A stretch of 64,000 nucleotides of DNA from positions 1-64,000 of the forward strand of contig CBDCAW010000060.1 in assembly GCA_965214025.1 (NCBI GenBank), in the 5' to 3' direction. Below the pieces are notes generated by a model. It was not told the DNA's origin. It was given only the letters and a program-made list of their open reading frames with translations, and made no database searches. Positions 18,740-27,754 of the stretch are shown one piece after another (position 1 is the stretch's first letter; every line of letters starts with the position of its first letter). Source of the DNA: Granulosicoccus sp965214025. Its GTDB lineage: Bacteria > Pseudomonadota > Gammaproteobacteria > Granulosicoccales > Granulosicoccaceae. The position numbers were made by a program, and so were the translations under genes.

Positions 18740-19834
18740 TCAGAACTGCCGACTGTCGAAGTCGATGCGTGGATCGATCACGGTGTACATCACATCGCCG
18801 ATGATGTTCATGACGAGGCCGAGCAGCGTGAAGAAGAACAGAGTACCGAACATGACCGGGTAATCCCGGTTGATCGCGGCTTCGAAGCCGAGCAGGCCGA
18901 GCCCGTCGAGCGAGAAGATCACCTCGATCAGCAGCGACCCGGTGAACAGGATGCCGACGAAGGCAGCCGGAAACCCTGCCACCACGATCAGCATCGCGTT
19001 GCGGAACACGTGACCGTAGAGAACCTGTCGCGGTGCCAGCCCCTTGGCCCGCGCGGTCAGCACATACTGCTTGTTGATCTCGTCGAGAAACGAATTCTTG
19101 GTCAGCATGGTCAGCCCGGCAAAGCCACCGATGACCATGGCGGTGACCGGCAGCACCAGGTGCCACAGGTAGTCCAGCACCTGCTGCCACCAGGGCAGCA
19201 GGTCGGCGTTGTCCGAGGTGAGCCCGCGCAGGGGAAACCAGTCGACAAAGCTGCCGCCGGCGAACAGCACGATCAGCAGGATGGCGAACAGGAAGCCCGG
19301 AATGGCGTAGCCGACGATCACGATACCGCTGGACCACACGTCGAACGCGGTGCCGTCGTTGACGGCTTTCTTGATGCCCAATGGTATTGAAATCAGGTAC
19401 ACGAACAGTGTGGTCCACAACCCCAGCGAGATCGACACCGGCAGCTTGTCGAGCACCAGCTCGACCACCGTACTGCTGCGAAAGAAGCTCTCGCCGAAAT
19501 CGAACTGCAGGTAGTCACCCATCATCTTCACGAAGCGTTCGTGCAGAGGTCTGTCGAAGCCGAACTGCTCGCGGATCTCGGCTACCAGCTCCGGCTCGAG
19601 CCCCCGGGTACCCCGTGAGGATTCATCACCGAGGCCATCGCCGCCGGCACCCTGGACGTCGCCGCCACCGCCACCGATACGCGCCGTGGCACTGACCGCC
19701 TGACCCTTGAGCTCGGCCACCAGCTGTTCCACCGGCCCGCCCGGGGCAGCCTGCACGATCACGAAGTTCAGCACCATGATGCCGAACAACGTGGGGATGA
19801 TCAGCAGCACTCGCCGGATGATGTAGGCGAGCAT
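18740..19834 (-). CDS. yejB: Peptide ABC transporter permease YejB
   Basis: This 364-residue permease of the DppB/OppB class begins MLAYIIRRVLLIIPTLFGIM, the standard first helix. A glycine-rich, charged periplasmic insert (about residues 45-80, IGGGGGDVQGAGGDG) is longer than I expect for the family and may be lineage-specific. Then come QFGFDRPLHERF, five further helices and the EAA loop TARAKGLAPRQVLYGHVFRN. YejABEF importers take up small peptides, including microcin C in E. coli. The gene lies 121 nt after yejA. Confidence 0.94.
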   Translation of the reverse strand: MLAYIIRRVLLIIPTLFGIMVLNFVIVQAAPGGPVEQLVAELKGQAVSATARIGGGGGDVQGAGGDGLGDESSRGTRGLEPELVAEIREQFGFDRPLHERFVKMMGDYLQFDFGESFFRSSTVVELVLDKLPVSISLGLWTTLFVYLISIPLGIKKAVNDGTAFDVWSSGIVIVGYAIPGFLFAILLIVLFAGGSFVDWFPLRGLTSDNADLLPWWQQVLDYLWHLVLPVTAMVIGGFAGLTMLTKNSFLDEINKQYVLTARAKGLAPRQVLYGHVFRNAMLIVVAGFPAAFVGILFTGSLLIEVIFSLDGLGLLGFEAAINRDYPVMFGTLFFFTLLGLVMNIIGDVMYTVIDPRIDFDSRQF

Positions 19835-19955
19835 CAGTGTCGATTCAGGTGAACCATCGGTGCCTTACCGGCTGCTCGTGGTGCGCCCGGACCGCACGTC
19901 ACGTACGTGGCCATCCGTGCGCGCACCGGCCGGGCCGACAGAGCGCGGGACCACA

Positions 19956-21887
19956 TCATTGCCTGAGCTTCGCCGCCTTGTCCGGGTCGACCCACCAGGT
20001 CGCGAGGCCCAGCGACTGCTCCGGCACCGTATCGGGATGTTCGAACTTGTCCCAGTACGCGATCCAGTGGTTCGACAGGTAATAGCTCGGGATGACATAA
20101 CGGTTGTGCAGCAAGACGCGATCCATGGCGCGGGCGGCAGTGTTCACGGCCTCACGCGATTCAGCCGCTACCACTCGCTTGATCAATGCGTCGATCACCG
20201 GATGGGCGATGCCGGCATAGTTCGCCGAACCGGGCACATCGGCGCTGCGTGACCCCCAGTACTCATATTGCTCGTTGCCGGGGTTCTGGCTCTGCGCCCA
20301 GCCCAGATAGATCATGTCGAAATCGAAGTTCTCGACCCGCTTCTGGTACTGCGAACTGTCGACCACTCGCACCTTCATGTCGACACCGAGACGTTGCAGG
20401 GCCTTGCTGTAGGTCAGCGCGATCTTCTCGAGGGTCGGGCTGACCAGCAGCAGCTCGAAACTCATCGTTTCGCCCGACTCCACGTTGGTCATCTTGCCGC
20501 CCTGCACCTCCCAGCCTGCCTCCTTGAACAACTTGAGCGCCTCACGGTACTGCGGACGCAGGTTGCCCGAACCATCGGTCTCGGGCAACGTGAACGGCTC
20601 GGTGAAGACTTCTTCGGGCAGCTGGTCGCGGTACTGTTCGAGCAGTGCCAGCTCGTCACCCTCGGGCACCCCGGTGGCCATGAAGTCGGAGTTCTGGAAG
20701 TAGCTGTGGGTCCGTGAAAAGTAGCCGTACTGCAGGTTCTCGTTCATCCACTCGAAGTCATAGGCATACCCGAGCGCCTCGCGCACCCGCGGATCGGCAA
20801 ATTTCGCCTGCCGATTATTCGGAATGAAGGCCAGCAGCGGCGGGATCGACTTGTCCGGTAGCTCTTCCTTGATGACCCGGCCTTGCTTGACCGCCGGAAA
20901 GCCGTAGCCGGTTGCCCAGTTGCGTGACTGATTTTCGATCCTCAGATCGATGTTGCCGGCCTTGAAGGCTTCGAAAGCGACCGAGCTGTCGCGAAAGTAG
21001 ATGTAGCGCAGCGTGTCGACATTGTCATGCCCGACGTTGACCGGCAAATCCTTGCCCCAGTAGTCATCGACCCGCTTCAGTGTCAGCGAGCGGCCCGCGT
21101 CGATCTTGCCGAAGCGGTAGGGACCACTGCCGAGCAACGGCTCGAGGGTGGTCTTGGTGAAGTCGCGATCTTTCCAGAAGTGCTTCGGCAGCACCGGCAG
21201 CTCACCGATGATGCTCGGCAACTCGGTATTGTCGGTCTCGGTGAAGTTGAACTGCACGGTCAGGTCGTCGATCATCTCGGCATCACCGACGGCTGCGTAG
21301 TAACTCTTGAACCGCGGATGCCCGTCACGCTTGATGGTGTCGAAGGTCCAGACGACGTCTTCCGCCGTCACCGGCTTGCCGTCGTGCCAGCGCGCTTCGG
21401 GCCGCAACTCGAACCGTATCCAGCTCCTGTCATCGGCCACCGTGATGCGCTCGGCAAGCAGCCCGTAAGATGACGAGGGCTCGTCCAGTGACCGCACGGT
21501 CAGCGTGTCGTAGATGCGCAGCGCGCTGGCCGGAGGTTGCCCTTTCAGAATGAACGGATTCAGACTGTCGAAGGAGCCTGTCGCGTCGAGCGTCATCCGG
21601 CCGCCCTTGACGGCATCCGGGCTTGCATAGTCGAAGTGCTTGAAGTCTGCCGGGTATTTGAGGTCATCGAAGATCGTCAGACCGTGGGAAGGTTCCGCGG
21701 CATCGACCGCTGCCGGGGAGGCGAGTGCGGCGAAACCGGCGGCCAGTAGTGCGGCCGAAGCGAACATCGCTCGACGCGCACGTGCGATCGGGGGAACATC
21801 CCGCGTAGCCATTCGACACTCCACGACCGCCGAGCTGCCCTGCGCCAGGCGAGAGTCTTGCCGTACCGAACTGCGTTCGAGAATCAC
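19956..21887 (-). CDS. yejA: Extracellular peptide-binding protein YejA
   Basis: This 643-residue protein belongs to the SBP_bac_5 family and delivers peptides to YejBEF in the periplasm. The start is a GTG at 21887 with AGGAG at good spacing. The alternative ATG at 21812 would shorten an unusually long n-region before the signal helix (MFASAALLAAGFAALASPAA, cleavage near AVDAA). Family features include the N-terminal GLTIFDDLKYPADFKHFDYA, WHDGKPVTAEDVVWTFDTI, LGSGPYRFGKID, the RVREALGYAYDFEW block and a C-terminal LGLATWWVDP. Downstream genes yejB, yejE and yejF share the strand. Confidence 0.94.
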   Translation of the reverse strand: MILERSSVRQDSRLAQGSSAVVECRMATRDVPPIARARRAMFASAALLAAGFAALASPAAVDAAEPSHGLTIFDDLKYPADFKHFDYASPDAVKGGRMTLDATGSFDSLNPFILKGQPPASALRIYDTLTVRSLDEPSSSYGLLAERITVADDRSWIRFELRPEARWHDGKPVTAEDVVWTFDTIKRDGHPRFKSYYAAVGDAEMIDDLTVQFNFTETDNTELPSIIGELPVLPKHFWKDRDFTKTTLEPLLGSGPYRFGKIDAGRSLTLKRVDDYWGKDLPVNVGHDNVDTLRYIYFRDSSVAFEAFKAGNIDLRIENQSRNWATGYGFPAVKQGRVIKEELPDKSIPPLLAFIPNNRQAKFADPRVREALGYAYDFEWMNENLQYGYFSRTHSYFQNSDFMATGVPEGDELALLEQYRDQLPEEVFTEPFTLPETDGSGNLRPQYREALKLFKEAGWEVQGGKMTNVESGETMSFELLLVSPTLEKIALTYSKALQRLGVDMKVRVVDSSQYQKRVENFDFDMIYLGWAQSQNPGNEQYEYWGSRSADVPGSANYAGIAHPVIDALIKRVVAAESREAVNTAARAMDRVLLHNRYVIPSYYLSNHWIAYWDKFEHPDTVPEQSLGLATWWVDPDKAAKLRQ

Positions 21888-22054
21888 CGCTTTCTCCTGA
21901 AGGTAGGGTTTGGCACCGTGAGCCGGTGCCTTCGAAAACTTCCAGGGTGCTCGCGGCCAAGCGTCGTGCCATGACCGTCGATCACCACCATTTCACCGGG
22001 CCGCCTGCAGGGTGATCCTCGCGTTCGCCTTACCGGCTTTACCTGCGCCATCTA

Positions 22055-23242
22055 TCACCCCGGCATGCCCATGGTCCCGGTAGCACCCAGCGCACCCGAT
22101 GCATCCGCAAGATAGAGGAACACCAGCAGTGCCGCCACACTTGCCAGCACCGCCAGGGCGATCTTCCAGCGGCTGTAGGGCCGTTCACCGCGCACCTTGC
22201 CGGTTCTGGCATTCACGACGAAGCGGTAAGACTCTCCCCGATACTGATAACCAGCCGACCAAACCGGCAGCAGGATGTGCTTGAAGGTGGTACGACTGTG
22301 CGTGGTGTTCAGTCGTGTGATGCGCTGGCGATCGCCGCCGATCACCTGCCTGACATCGCCGCGGATCACCTGATTCATGATCCTCTGCGCCAGCACGAAG
22401 CCTTCGTCCAGCTCCACCTGGTATACCTCGCTACCGAACCCGCTCAGGTAGTCTTCCTGGTAGGGCACCAGGGCGTCGAGGTCCCACGGTTCGAGCCAGT
22501 CGGTGATCTTGCGTGGCAGCGTGCGGGTCGCGCCGATCAGCACGTCGTCGAACAGGCGCGCGGTGGAACCGCTTGCCGGCGACCAGCGAATCCGTGGCAC
22601 CTGGCGCGTGGCGTTCACCTGCCGGCCATTGCGCACCGTGGTGTAACGCTGGGTGACGTAGTAGACATCGCCGCGTTCCCCGGCATAGGTGGTGTGCGTA
22701 TCGCTGTCGTAGGTCCAGTAGGGCACATACACGCCGTCGAGCCCGGCATCGCTGCGCGCATGATGTTTCAATGAGGAAGGTGCGAACCACAGCTTGCCCA
22801 GCCACTGCCGGTAGGCCTCCCGGGCCTCCACGGCTGTGATGCGGAAAGGCAGTAGCGCCTGCGGCTTGAACGGCCGGGCACTACCGGTGCCACTGACCAC
22901 CGGGGTACCGCAGAAAGGGCATTCTCCGGAGTGCACATGATCGCCGAGGTCGAAGGAGGCGGCACAGTTCGGGCAGACGATGGCGGTGTTCGCAGGCGCC
23001 GCCTCGGCCGCACCCTGCAGTGTCTTCAGGGCGCCGTGCAGGCTGATCTCCTCGATCACGGCAGGCGTATCGACGATCCGGTTGCGATGCCCGCAATGGC
23101 CACACTCAAGGGCACCGACCCCGGCACGATAATGCAACACCGCTCCGCACTGCTCGCAGGGAAAGCGCTGGGCACTCACCGCTGGGATGTCAGCTTCACC
23201 AGGCTCCGATAGCCACGACGGCAGGTCACCGTGAGCATTCAC
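22055..23242 (-). CDS. TFIIB-type zinc-ribbon membrane-associated protein
   Basis: The protein is 395 residues if translation begins at the GTG at 23242, the first plausible start after the SPFH gene ends; upstream frame in this phase overlaps that gene and looks non-coding. Two zinc ribbons lie in the first 130 residues: C-x2-C ... C-x2-C as CEQCGAVLHYRAG-ECGHCG and CPNCAASFDLG-ECPFCG. A beta-rich region with aromatic repeats follows (VYVPYWTYDSDTHTTYAGER, VYYVTQRYTT), then one C-terminal membrane helix (IALAVLASVAALLVFLYLA). Proteins of this design accompany SPFH and TelA genes; their biochemical role is unknown. It is the last member of a four-gene minus-strand group. Confidence 0.83.
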   Translation of the reverse strand: MNAHGDLPSWLSEPGEADIPAVSAQRFPCEQCGAVLHYRAGVGALECGHCGHRNRIVDTPAVIEEISLHGALKTLQGAAEAAPANTAIVCPNCAASFDLGDHVHSGECPFCGTPVVSGTGSARPFKPQALLPFRITAVEAREAYRQWLGKLWFAPSSLKHHARSDAGLDGVYVPYWTYDSDTHTTYAGERGDVYYVTQRYTTVRNGRQVNATRQVPRIRWSPASGSTARLFDDVLIGATRTLPRKITDWLEPWDLDALVPYQEDYLSGFGSEVYQVELDEGFVLAQRIMNQVIRGDVRQVIGGDRQRITRLNTTHSRTTFKHILLPVWSAGYQYRGESYRFVVNARTGKVRGERPYSRWKIALAVLASVAALLVFLYLADASGALGATGTMGMPG

Positions 23243-23270
23243 GGCTAGGGTTGACGACTCGTCGGAAGCA

Positions 23271-24482
23271 TCATGCGGTCGGGGTACCGGGTACCGGCGG
23301 CGGAACGGCCGGGCTCTGCTGGAACAGAAAGCGCAACGCCGGTACCTGACCGGCCGGCTGCCAATCGCGCATGCCTTGTGACCAGACATAGGTATCTCTC
23401 TGCAGGCTACCCTGCTCGACTCGCCGGCCGAGCTCGGCAACCTCCAAGGGCCCCTCGGCCTGCCCGTCGCGCACCACGTGGAACTGCTCGGTCCCCGGCA
23501 CCGGTGGCGGGCCGGCCGAACCGGGCTTGTCGGTATCACGCCTCTCGCCGATGGGCCCTCCCCTGCCGGTTGTCGCCGTACCAGCCCCTTCGGTACCCGG
23601 GGTGTCGGTGGCAGAAGAAGCGGTATTCGACGTCATGCCGTCCGCCATGCGATTCGCCATCGCCATGCCCATGCCGAGCCCGATACCTTCCGAGCCACCG
23701 CCACCCGGGTTGCCGGCAGCACTCTCCAGCGCCACACCGCTCTGGTATTTCAGGAAGTCGTCGAGATTGCCGGTCATGCCCATGCTGGTGCGCTTGTCGA
23801 GCGCCTCGGACACCGCCTGCGGCAGGGAGATGTTCTCCACCAGCAGCCGCGTCAGCTCCAGGCCGTATTCGTTGAACTCCGGTGCGATGCGTGTGGCGAG
23901 AAACTCGCCGAGCTGATCGTAGTTGGCCGCCATGTCGAGCACCGGAATGCCGGCACCACCGATGAGGTTCGCGAAGCGTGAGGTGATCAGGTTGCGCAAC
24001 TGGTTACTGATCTCGTCGGTGGTGAACACCCCGTCGGTACCGACCACTTCGCGAATGAACTCCAGTGCGTCCGCGATGCGTACACCGTAGGTACCGAACG
24101 CCCGGATGCGCAGGCCACCGAACTCGGCGTCGCGCACCATCAACGGTTGCCGGGTGCCCCACTTCATGTCGGTGAAGCGGCGCATGTTGCAGAAGTACAC
24201 TTCCGCCTTGAACGGGCTCTTGAACCCATGGCTCCAGTGTTGCAGTGTGGTGAGCACCGGCAGATTCTGCGTTTCGAGCTCATAGGTGCCAGGGCCGAGC
24301 ACGTCAGCCACCTGCCCCTCGTTGACGAACACCGCCATCTGCGTCTCGCGGACGATCAACTTGGCACCGTACTTTATCGCGTTGCCGTAACGCTCGAAGC
24401 GGTAAACCATGGTGTCGGCGGTGTCGTCGGTCCATTCGATGACGTCGACGAACTCACGGAACAGGCTGTCGAAGAGGCCCAT
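23271..24482 (-). CDS. SPFH-domain protein with C-terminal GYF_2 domain
   Basis: Of 403 residues, positions about 30-250 form an SPFH/band-7 domain of the YdjI-like type (GAKLIVRETQMAVFVNEGQ, LGPGTYELETQNLPVL). A low-complexity Gly/Ser/Thr/Pro linker of roughly 100 residues follows. The end is a GYF_2 (DUF4339) module: FHVVRDGQAEGPLEVAEL, then YVWSQGMRDWQPAGQVPAL. SPFH proteins scaffold membrane microdomains; GYF_2 modules bind proline-rich segments. The ATG lies 2 nt after the TelA stop. The Pro-rich tail could be bound by another GYF domain. Confidence 0.9.
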   Translation of the reverse strand: MGLFDSLFREFVDVIEWTDDTADTMVYRFERYGNAIKYGAKLIVRETQMAVFVNEGQVADVLGPGTYELETQNLPVLTTLQHWSHGFKSPFKAEVYFCNMRRFTDMKWGTRQPLMVRDAEFGGLRIRAFGTYGVRIADALEFIREVVGTDGVFTTDEISNQLRNLITSRFANLIGGAGIPVLDMAANYDQLGEFLATRIAPEFNEYGLELTRLLVENISLPQAVSEALDKRTSMGMTGNLDDFLKYQSGVALESAAGNPGGGGSEGIGLGMGMAMANRMADGMTSNTASSATDTPGTEGAGTATTGRGGPIGERRDTDKPGSAGPPPVPGTEQFHVVRDGQAEGPLEVAELGRRVEQGSLQRDTYVWSQGMRDWQPAGQVPALRFLFQQSPAVPPPVPGTPTA

Positions 24483-24484
24483 CG

Positions 24485-25684
24485 TCAGGCACCGCGCCTT
24501 GCGCCACCGCCGGTCGGATCACGTCGCGCACTGGCAGCCTTCAGGCTCGCCTTCAGCTCCGACTCCATCGCAGCCAGCTGGTGCTCCGCCTCGGCCCGGC
24601 GGCGCTTGCCTTCATCGGCTATCTGCAAGCTCTCTTCGACGGTGGCGATCAGGTTCTGGTTGGCCTGCTTGACGGCGTTCACATCGAACACACCCCGCTC
24701 TATCTCCTGGCGAACGGTACGGTTCGCCGTACGCAGGTTCTCGGCGTTCTTCGTCAGCAACTCGTTGGTCAGGTCACTGGCAGACTTGACACTCTTCGCC
24801 GCCTCGGCCGAACGAAAGATCGTCACCCCCTGTGCCAGCTGCTGACGCCACAACGGCACCGTATTCACCAACGTGGAATTGATCTTGTTGACCAGGCCCT
24901 TGTCGTTCTCCTGAATCAACCGGATGCTGGGCAGGCCCTGCATCGCTACCTGGCGGGTGAGCCGCAGATCGTGCAGGCGCCGCTCCAGGTCGTCACGCCC
25001 GCTGCGCACATCGCGAAGCTCCTGCGCGGCCAGTACCTCGTCGCTGCCGTCCGCCGCCCGCTCGGCGGCCGGCACCATCGTCTCGTCGATATGCTGCAGC
25101 TTGCGCTCGCCCGCCAGGATGTAGAGTTCGAGATTATGGAAATAGGACAGGTTGGCGTCGTACAGCTTGTCGAGAGACTTGATGTCGCGCAGCAGCTGCG
25201 TCTTGTGACCCTCCAGATCATCCGTTACGGCATCGACCTGCCGACGTACGCCCTCGTACTGCTGAATGAACTTCGCCACCGGCGTCACGCCGCCGAACAG
25301 CTTGCGCCAGAGACTCTTCAACAGACCGGGCTTGGCGTTCGGGTCGTACGGCTCCACCTCGAACCCGCGCAACACGCTGACCATGCGATTCAGCGACGAT
25401 CCGGCCGAACCGACATCCTTGTTGCGCACCCCTTCGAGCATGCTGTCGGAAATCGTGGTGAGTTCCTGCTGGGCCTTGCTGCCGAAGAAGATGATGGAGT
25501 TGCTGTCGGCCAGGTCGATTTCCTGCATCAGGCCATCGATGCGCGCCTGCTCCTCGGCGGGCACCTGATCGTAGTGCGCGATCTCGTGTTCGACGTTCGG
25601 TAGCAGCTCCTCGCCCGGGAACAGATCCACGTCGTCCACCGGTGTGGTAACGGTCGTGGCTGGAGTATCGGTCTTTGCCATCAT
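24485..25684 (-). CDS. telA: TelA-family toxic anion resistance protein
   Basis: This 399-residue soluble, helical and strongly charged protein matches the TelA family, linked to tellurite and envelope-stress tolerance. Visible features are SIIFFGSKAQQELTTISDSM near residue 60, the LKSLWRKLFGG segment, and a central heptad-rich helical region (residues about 150-300). VPLWRQQLAQGVTIFRSAEA and NVDAVKQ-like NAVKQANQNLIATVEES are typical of the C-terminal half. Two ATGs overlap at 25684/25681, with AGGAAAG upstream. It is followed after 2 nt by the SPFH gene and preceded by the XpaC-like gene, the usual partner. Confidence 0.93.
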   Translation of the reverse strand: MMAKTDTPATTVTTPVDDVDLFPGEELLPNVEHEIAHYDQVPAEEQARIDGLMQEIDLADSNSIIFFGSKAQQELTTISDSMLEGVRNKDVGSAGSSLNRMVSVLRGFEVEPYDPNAKPGLLKSLWRKLFGGVTPVAKFIQQYEGVRRQVDAVTDDLEGHKTQLLRDIKSLDKLYDANLSYFHNLELYILAGERKLQHIDETMVPAAERAADGSDEVLAAQELRDVRSGRDDLERRLHDLRLTRQVAMQGLPSIRLIQENDKGLVNKINSTLVNTVPLWRQQLAQGVTIFRSAEAAKSVKSASDLTNELLTKNAENLRTANRTVRQEIERGVFDVNAVKQANQNLIATVEESLQIADEGKRRRAEAEHQLAAMESELKASLKAASARRDPTGGGARRGA

Positions 25685-25799
25685 CTTTCCTGTAGTCGAT
25701 TCCTTACGGGCCTAGGTGGTGGACGCTCAAGTTGAGCGGAGCCGGAAGGCGAATGATTGGTTGGCCAGAAATACAACAGCTCATCAGCCGTACCGGCAC

Positions 25800-26651
25800 T
25801 CAGGTGACGCCTTCCTTCTCGAGCTGCATCTGCAGCACCTCCATGTTCACATCCAGAGCGTTCAGGTCGTTCTCTTGCAGCTTGAGCTGCTGATCGTTGA
25901 TCACGGTTTCGATCGTTACCAGCACCCGCCGGAAGTTGTCTTCCAGGGCCGGTGTGTCGTCCGTGCGGTGGGTACGGGCATAGCCCTCGGTGACCTGGCG
26001 GGCACCATCGAGGTAAACCTTGAGGAACTTGCGCGCACGCCGCGCATCCACCGGATCCCTCTCTATCGTCTCGAGAATGGCACGCGCCTCACCGACGATG
26101 CGCCTCAGGCGATCACGAAATTCCGCGTTGCGTATGTCCCGACTGGCCGTCTCTATCGCATTGATGCGCTCTTCGGCCTCGTCGAGCAATTCGACGATCT
26201 CCTCGGTCGTGATACCCACGGCAGCGATGTCGGCATTCTTGCGTGCCGGATCGAAATCGTAATAGAGGTAGCAGGCGCCCAGCACCGCCCCCCCGAACAG
26301 CACGCTGGCAACGAAACCGTAACCCGGGTAGATGCCCAGCCACGCCAGCACGAACATGCCGAGCGACAGTATGGCCGAGCCGAGCACGCGGTAAGGCACG
26401 GTACTGGCTCGTCGTCGCAGGCGCCGCCGTTTCGCCTCCATGTCCAGCCGCATGCCACGCCGGATCAGCGTTGCGGCGACCAGGCACGATGCGAAACCCG
26501 CCGCCCTTGCCAGAGCGATCAGGGGCTCGCCGACCATCAGGGCAGACACGGTGGCCGGAATCAACGGCAACGGCAGAACGTACAACATCAACCCACGGAA
26601 CAAAAAGGGTTTTTGCTGCTCGGGACGGTAGCGCCTGGCCTGGGTAACCAT
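25800..26651 (-). CDS. XpaC-like 5-bromo-4-chloroindolyl phosphate hydrolysis family protein
   Basis: The protein is 283 residues. Four hydrophobic stretches lie in the N-terminal half (for example PFLFRGLMLYVLPLPLIPAT and GYGFVASVLFGGAVLGACYL). A helical cytoplasmic domain follows (EEIVELLDEAEERINAIETA ... RKFLKVYLDGARQVTEGYA). The family name derives from a plate phenotype in Bacillus; no hydrolase active site is evident, and membrane association with TelA is the better-supported role. Its ATG overlaps the stop of a 30-codon ORF upstream (TGATG). It lies 115 nt before telA. Confidence 0.85.
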   Translation of the reverse strand: MVTQARRYRPEQQKPFLFRGLMLYVLPLPLIPATVSALMVGEPLIALARAAGFASCLVAATLIRRGMRLDMEAKRRRLRRRASTVPYRVLGSAILSLGMFVLAWLGIYPGYGFVASVLFGGAVLGACYLYYDFDPARKNADIAAVGITTEEIVELLDEAEERINAIETASRDIRNAEFRDRLRRIVGEARAILETIERDPVDARRARKFLKVYLDGARQVTEGYARTHRTDDTPALEDNFRRVLVTIETVINDQQLKLQENDLNALDVNMEVLQMQLEKEGVT

Positions 26652-26743
26652 CAGACGAGGTCGAAGAATGCCTGACAGGACAGCAGGCCGACGGTGCTGA
26701 ACAGGATGAGAAATCCGAGTGTGCGCTTGACGATGACTGGCAT
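26651..26743 (-). CDS. 30-residue hydrophobic peptide coupled to the XpaC-like gene
   Basis: The short ORF reads MPVIVKRTLGFLILFSTVGL then LSCQAFFDLV. It has a positive n-region, a hydrophobic core and a lipobox-like LLSC. Its TGA shares a base with the ATG of the XpaC-like gene (TGATG), so translation would be coupled. If processed as a lipoprotein, only eight residues would remain, so it is either a tiny membrane peptide or a leader ORF for the operon. No family is recognised. The Shine-Dalgarno is weak (GAAGAGAATCAA). Confidence 0.45.
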   Translation of the reverse strand: MPVIVKRTLGFLILFSTVGLLSCQAFFDLV

Positions 26744-26837
26744 TTGATTCTCTTCGGTACAGGTCGATGAAGGGCCGTGACCATCGGGATCGGGACGAGC
26801 CGGCGCCGACCTGCGCTCTGGCCCGTACTCAGACAGA

Positions 26838-27521
26838 TCAGCCCAGCCTCGTCAGCAGGTAGGCGTACTCGTCCAGTGTATCCAGACCGCGCTTCGCGAG
26901 GTTACCAAGCTTGTCCGGGCCACTGTCGTGGAGTAATACCTCTACCGCGAAATGCGGCATGAGCAATGCTCGGGTTGCAGTATCGGGAGCCGCGAACGGC
27001 GGGCCGTTCATACACTTCTGATCGTAATCTATGGTCAGCATCAGACCGGTGCAAGCCGCCGGCAGCAGGCTCGCCAGCTGCTCGACGTACCCCGAACGCA
27101 TGTGCACCGGCATCGCGATCAGTGCGGCACGGTCATACACGCCGACGAATTCCGGCAGGCTGTCGCGTCGCAGGTCGAAGAAGTCCCCGGCCAGAATACG
27201 AATCCCGGTAGCCGTATCCGTCCCTTCGAAGAGCGTCGACCCACCCTGACCCGACAGCTCGCTGTGCCGCAACGTGCGAAACGGCAGTGCGTTCTCCACG
27301 AAGAAGGCTTCGGCCGCCTTGTGGCTGAGCTCCACACCGAACACCCGGTAGCCCTGCTGATGCAACCACAGGATATCCAGCGTCTTGCCGCACAAGGGCA
27401 CGAACACGTCCGAACCCGGTGCAAGCGCCGGGAAGAGGTGCTTGAGTTTCGAGTTCACCTTGCTCTGGTGGAAGCCGGTGCGATCCTCGCGCCAGGCCTG
27501 CTGCCAATACTGTGGTTCCAT
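26838..27521 (-). CDS. tpm: Thiopurine S-methyltransferase
   Basis: This 227-residue SAM-dependent methyltransferase runs from the ATG at 27521, with GGAAGA upstream. The N-terminal MEPQYWQQAWREDRTGFHQ, FVPLCGKTLDILWLHQQGY (SAM-binding loop), VFGVELSHKAAEAFF and VYDRAALIAMPVHMRSGYV are characteristic of bacterial Tpm. Bacterial homologues methylate thiopurines and also selenium and tellurium oxyanions, giving volatile products. That may tie it to the adjacent TelA-type cluster 95 nt away on the same strand, but the link is an inference. galE diverges on the other side. Confidence 0.93.
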   Translation of the reverse strand: MEPQYWQQAWREDRTGFHQSKVNSKLKHLFPALAPGSDVFVPLCGKTLDILWLHQQGYRVFGVELSHKAAEAFFVENALPFRTLRHSELSGQGGSTLFEGTDTATGIRILAGDFFDLRRDSLPEFVGVYDRAALIAMPVHMRSGYVEQLASLLPAACTGLMLTIDYDQKCMNGPPFAAPDTATRALLMPHFAVEVLLHDSGPDKLGNLAKRGLDTLDEYAYLLTRLG

Positions 27522-27754
27522 TCGAATCTTCCGCCGGTTGGATGACGAAGAAGAGCTTCTCTGGCCCAATGGTACACTTCGCAGCACCTGAGATACCGGC
27601 GTCGTCGGCCGCGCTGTCGGCTGCCCCGGTGAACTCCCACTGTTGCCTTCAGTGTCTACCCCGCCGCAAGCCGTGTCGAATGCCTGGCCCTCGCATTGCA
27701 TCGACCGTCCATCGAACGCTGAATTCCAAACGACATGACAAAGGAGTCAAGGCG

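Noticed and set aside
18539..19390. 283-codon open frame antisense to yejE/yejB
   Set aside because: Overlaps two certain permease genes; the product is rich in Gln/His/Asp from reverse-strand codon bias.
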